Positions 6,335 through 7,398 of a stretch of 7,398 nt of DNA are shown piece by piece. Location: the NCBI GenBank assembly GCA_028702015.1, contig JAQVPO010000065.1, positions 1 to 7,398 of the forward strand. Reading direction: 5' to 3'. The DNA comes from Synergistaceae bacterium (lineage in GTDB: Bacteria; Synergistota; Synergistia; Synergistales; Synergistaceae). The notes under the pieces were generated by a model, which ran no database searches, was not told the origin of the DNA, and saw only the letters and a program-made list of their open reading frames with translations. Made by a program: the position numbers and the translations under genes. Each line of letters starts with the position of its first letter. The first letter of the stretch is position 1.

Positions 6335-6756
6335 TGGAGAAAAGGACCATCAAAGGCAGAGGTGCTTTGGAAGGAAGGGCCTCTGGTCCTGCTATCGTAT
6401 TCCCCGACAGCATAGCAGGAAATTCAGGGGCTTTGGGTGATATTGACGGTGTAGTATATGAAAAGGGCAATGTTAATTACGGTATCTCTATTAAAGATGC
6501 GATACTGGTTGTTCCTTGTGCAAAAGGATCGAACGGTTTTTCTGCGCATTTTAAGGGAGCATTGATTGCGGGTGTTAAACCTGCTGGATGGATCTCAACA
6601 AAGATAGACGCCCGACTGGGCGTAGCGATAGCAAGCATGAACATACCAGCCGTAGTCGACTTCTCTGATGTTGATCCTATCAAAGTTATTTCGACAGGAG
6701 ACTGGGTAGAGATTAATGGAACTACTGGAGAGGTAGTAATAACTAAAAAAGATTAG
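6334..6756 (+). CDS. Aconitase X (AcnX) small subunit, divergent swivel domain
   Basis: This 140-residue protein (counted from ATG 6334) is the separate small subunit of AcnX, formerly DUF126, equivalent to the swivelling domain that closes over the active site. Family features seen are the opening GRGALEGRASGPAIVFPDSI (8-27), GDIDGVVYE in the loop after it (35-43), SIKDAILVVPCAKGSNGFSAHF (begins 52), the hydrophobic stretch GVAIASMNIPAVVDF (96-110) and GDWVEINGTTGEVVI (122-136). The usual strongly conserved turn is P-S-G-R-G-S-x-S-x-S; here it reads PCAKGSNGFS (61-70), keeping Ser66 and Ser70 but losing the arginine, which becomes lysine, and gaining Cys62. The gene overlaps the large-subunit stop by one base, so the two are expressed together and should form a heterodimer. 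The altered turn suggests a different substrate from characterised members; this is inference. Confidence 0.9.
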   Translation: MEKRTIKGRGALEGRASGPAIVFPDSIAGNSGALGDIDGVVYEKGNVNYGISIKDAILVVPCAKGSNGFSAHFKGALIAGVKPAGWISTKIDARLGVAIASMNIPAVVDFSDVDPIKVISTGDWVEINGTTGEVVITKKD

Positions 6757-6797
6757 ATTATTAGGTACTAAACTCTTTACTGAAAAGATGTGAGATC

Positions 6798-7398
6798 ATG
6801 ACAAACGGAGATATGCTGTCGGGAGAAAACAAAAGGAAAGAGGACCTGTTCTCATTATTCAGGAATGAAGGGATGAAGCTAAGTCCGAGGCAGAAGGAAC
6901 TGTGCATCTATATCATCAAGAATCACAAGAAAATCGCCTTTTGGACTGTTGAAGAACTTGCCAAGAACAGCAATATAAGTCCTGCCACAGTAGTAAGGAC
7001 TGTAAAATCACTGGGATTTGAAAGTTACCGTGAGATGATGGGAAGGATCCAAAATTATATTATAGATGACAAAATACCGCTTTGGTGGAATATTGAAAAA
7101 TCGTTGGAGAAGGAGCAACCGGATGACCATGTGTTAACTTGGGTTGCAAGGGAAAATATTGGCGCTATAACTTCTACGGTGAGCAACAATCTTTCAGAGG
7201 CTATTAGCAGAGCCGCCCGTGCGTTCAATGATGCGGAAAAAGTATACATAGTAGCGGTACGGTCTTCTCGGGCTGTTGGAATATATCTCCATTCTATGCT
7301 GAACCAGATGATGAACAATGTTTTTATCATAAACTATGGTGAAGACGAAATGTATGATATGCTAAGCAGCATGGGAATAAACGATGTGATAGCAGTAG
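6798..7398 (+). CDS. MurR/RpiR-family transcriptional regulator, partial (runs off right edge)
   Basis: The frame begins at ATG 6798 and stays open for 200 codons to the window edge, so the C-terminus is missing. Residues about 17-90 form the N-terminal RpiR-type DNA-binding domain, with the helix-turn-helix TVEELAKNSNISPATVVRTVKSLGF starting at residue 50. From about 135 a sugar-isomerase (SIS) sensing domain begins; VYIVAVRSSRAVGIYLHSML (149-168) is its first strand and binding loop, in the VRSS form seen in some regulators of non-sugar pathways. The start has no strong ribosome binding site; an in-frame stop at 6762 and no other upstream ATG limit the choices. It lies 41 bases after the AcnX small subunit on the same strand with no terminator between, so it may be the last gene of the operon and control it. 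The ligand is unknown; in this context a pathway carboxylate or its derivative is possible. Confidence 0.9.
   Translation, partial: MTNGDMLSGENKRKEDLFSLFRNEGMKLSPRQKELCIYIIKNHKKIAFWTVEELAKNSNISPATVVRTVKSLGFESYREMMGRIQNYIIDDKIPLWWNIEKSLEKEQPDDHVLTWVARENIGAITSTVSNNLSEAISRAARAFNDAEKVYIVAVRSSRAVGIYLHSMLNQMMNNVFIINYGEDEMYDMLSSMGINDVIAV

Overview
The window looks like part of a bacterial catabolic gene cluster with every gene on the + strand. In order it holds the tail of an unidentified gene, a fused-membrane-subunit TRAP permease, a TAXI-type solute receptor, an MmgE/PrpD-family protein, the large and small subunits of a split aconitase X (AcnX) enzyme, and the start of a MurR/RpiR-type regulator that runs off the right end. 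There are no RNA genes, insertion sequences or CRISPR arrays that I can see. The organism is an anaerobe-like bacterium of moderate, slightly AT-rich composition that uses AGA/AGG and ATA codons freely. TAXI-TRAP transporters next to split AcnX and PrpD genes would fit Synergistota or a neighbouring Firmicutes-like lineage, but this is a guess from gene content and style, not a sequence match.

Layout: 1-108 is the end of an upstream gene. 109-206 is a leader with a strong hairpin whose loop can pair with the ribosome binding site of the permease. 207-2156 and 2270-3235 are the membrane and periplasmic parts of one transporter. 3236-3463 is a 228-base non-coding stretch with five copies of TTGCA and several competing inverted repeats. 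3464-4795 is the PrpD-family gene. 4796-5047 is a 252-base non-coding stretch with a weak terminator-like element, a 15-bp interrupted hairpin and a possible promoter. 5048-6334 and 6334-6756 encode the AcnX subunits and overlap by one base. After 41 bases the regulator begins at 6798.

Working model (inference): the TAXI receptor captures a small carboxylate outside the membrane, the fused permease imports it with a sodium or proton gradient, and the PrpD-family and AcnX enzymes carry out dehydration, hydration, isomerisation or decarboxylation on it or on a product. A family III CoA-transferase, if that is what the fragment at the left end is, could activate it. The RpiR regulator probably senses a pathway intermediate. 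The substrate cannot be read from the sequence. The AcnX pair departs from the usual family motifs at key points, so the known AcnX reactions (cis-3-hydroxy-L-proline dehydratase, mevalonate 5-phosphate dehydratase) should not be transferred to it without a test.
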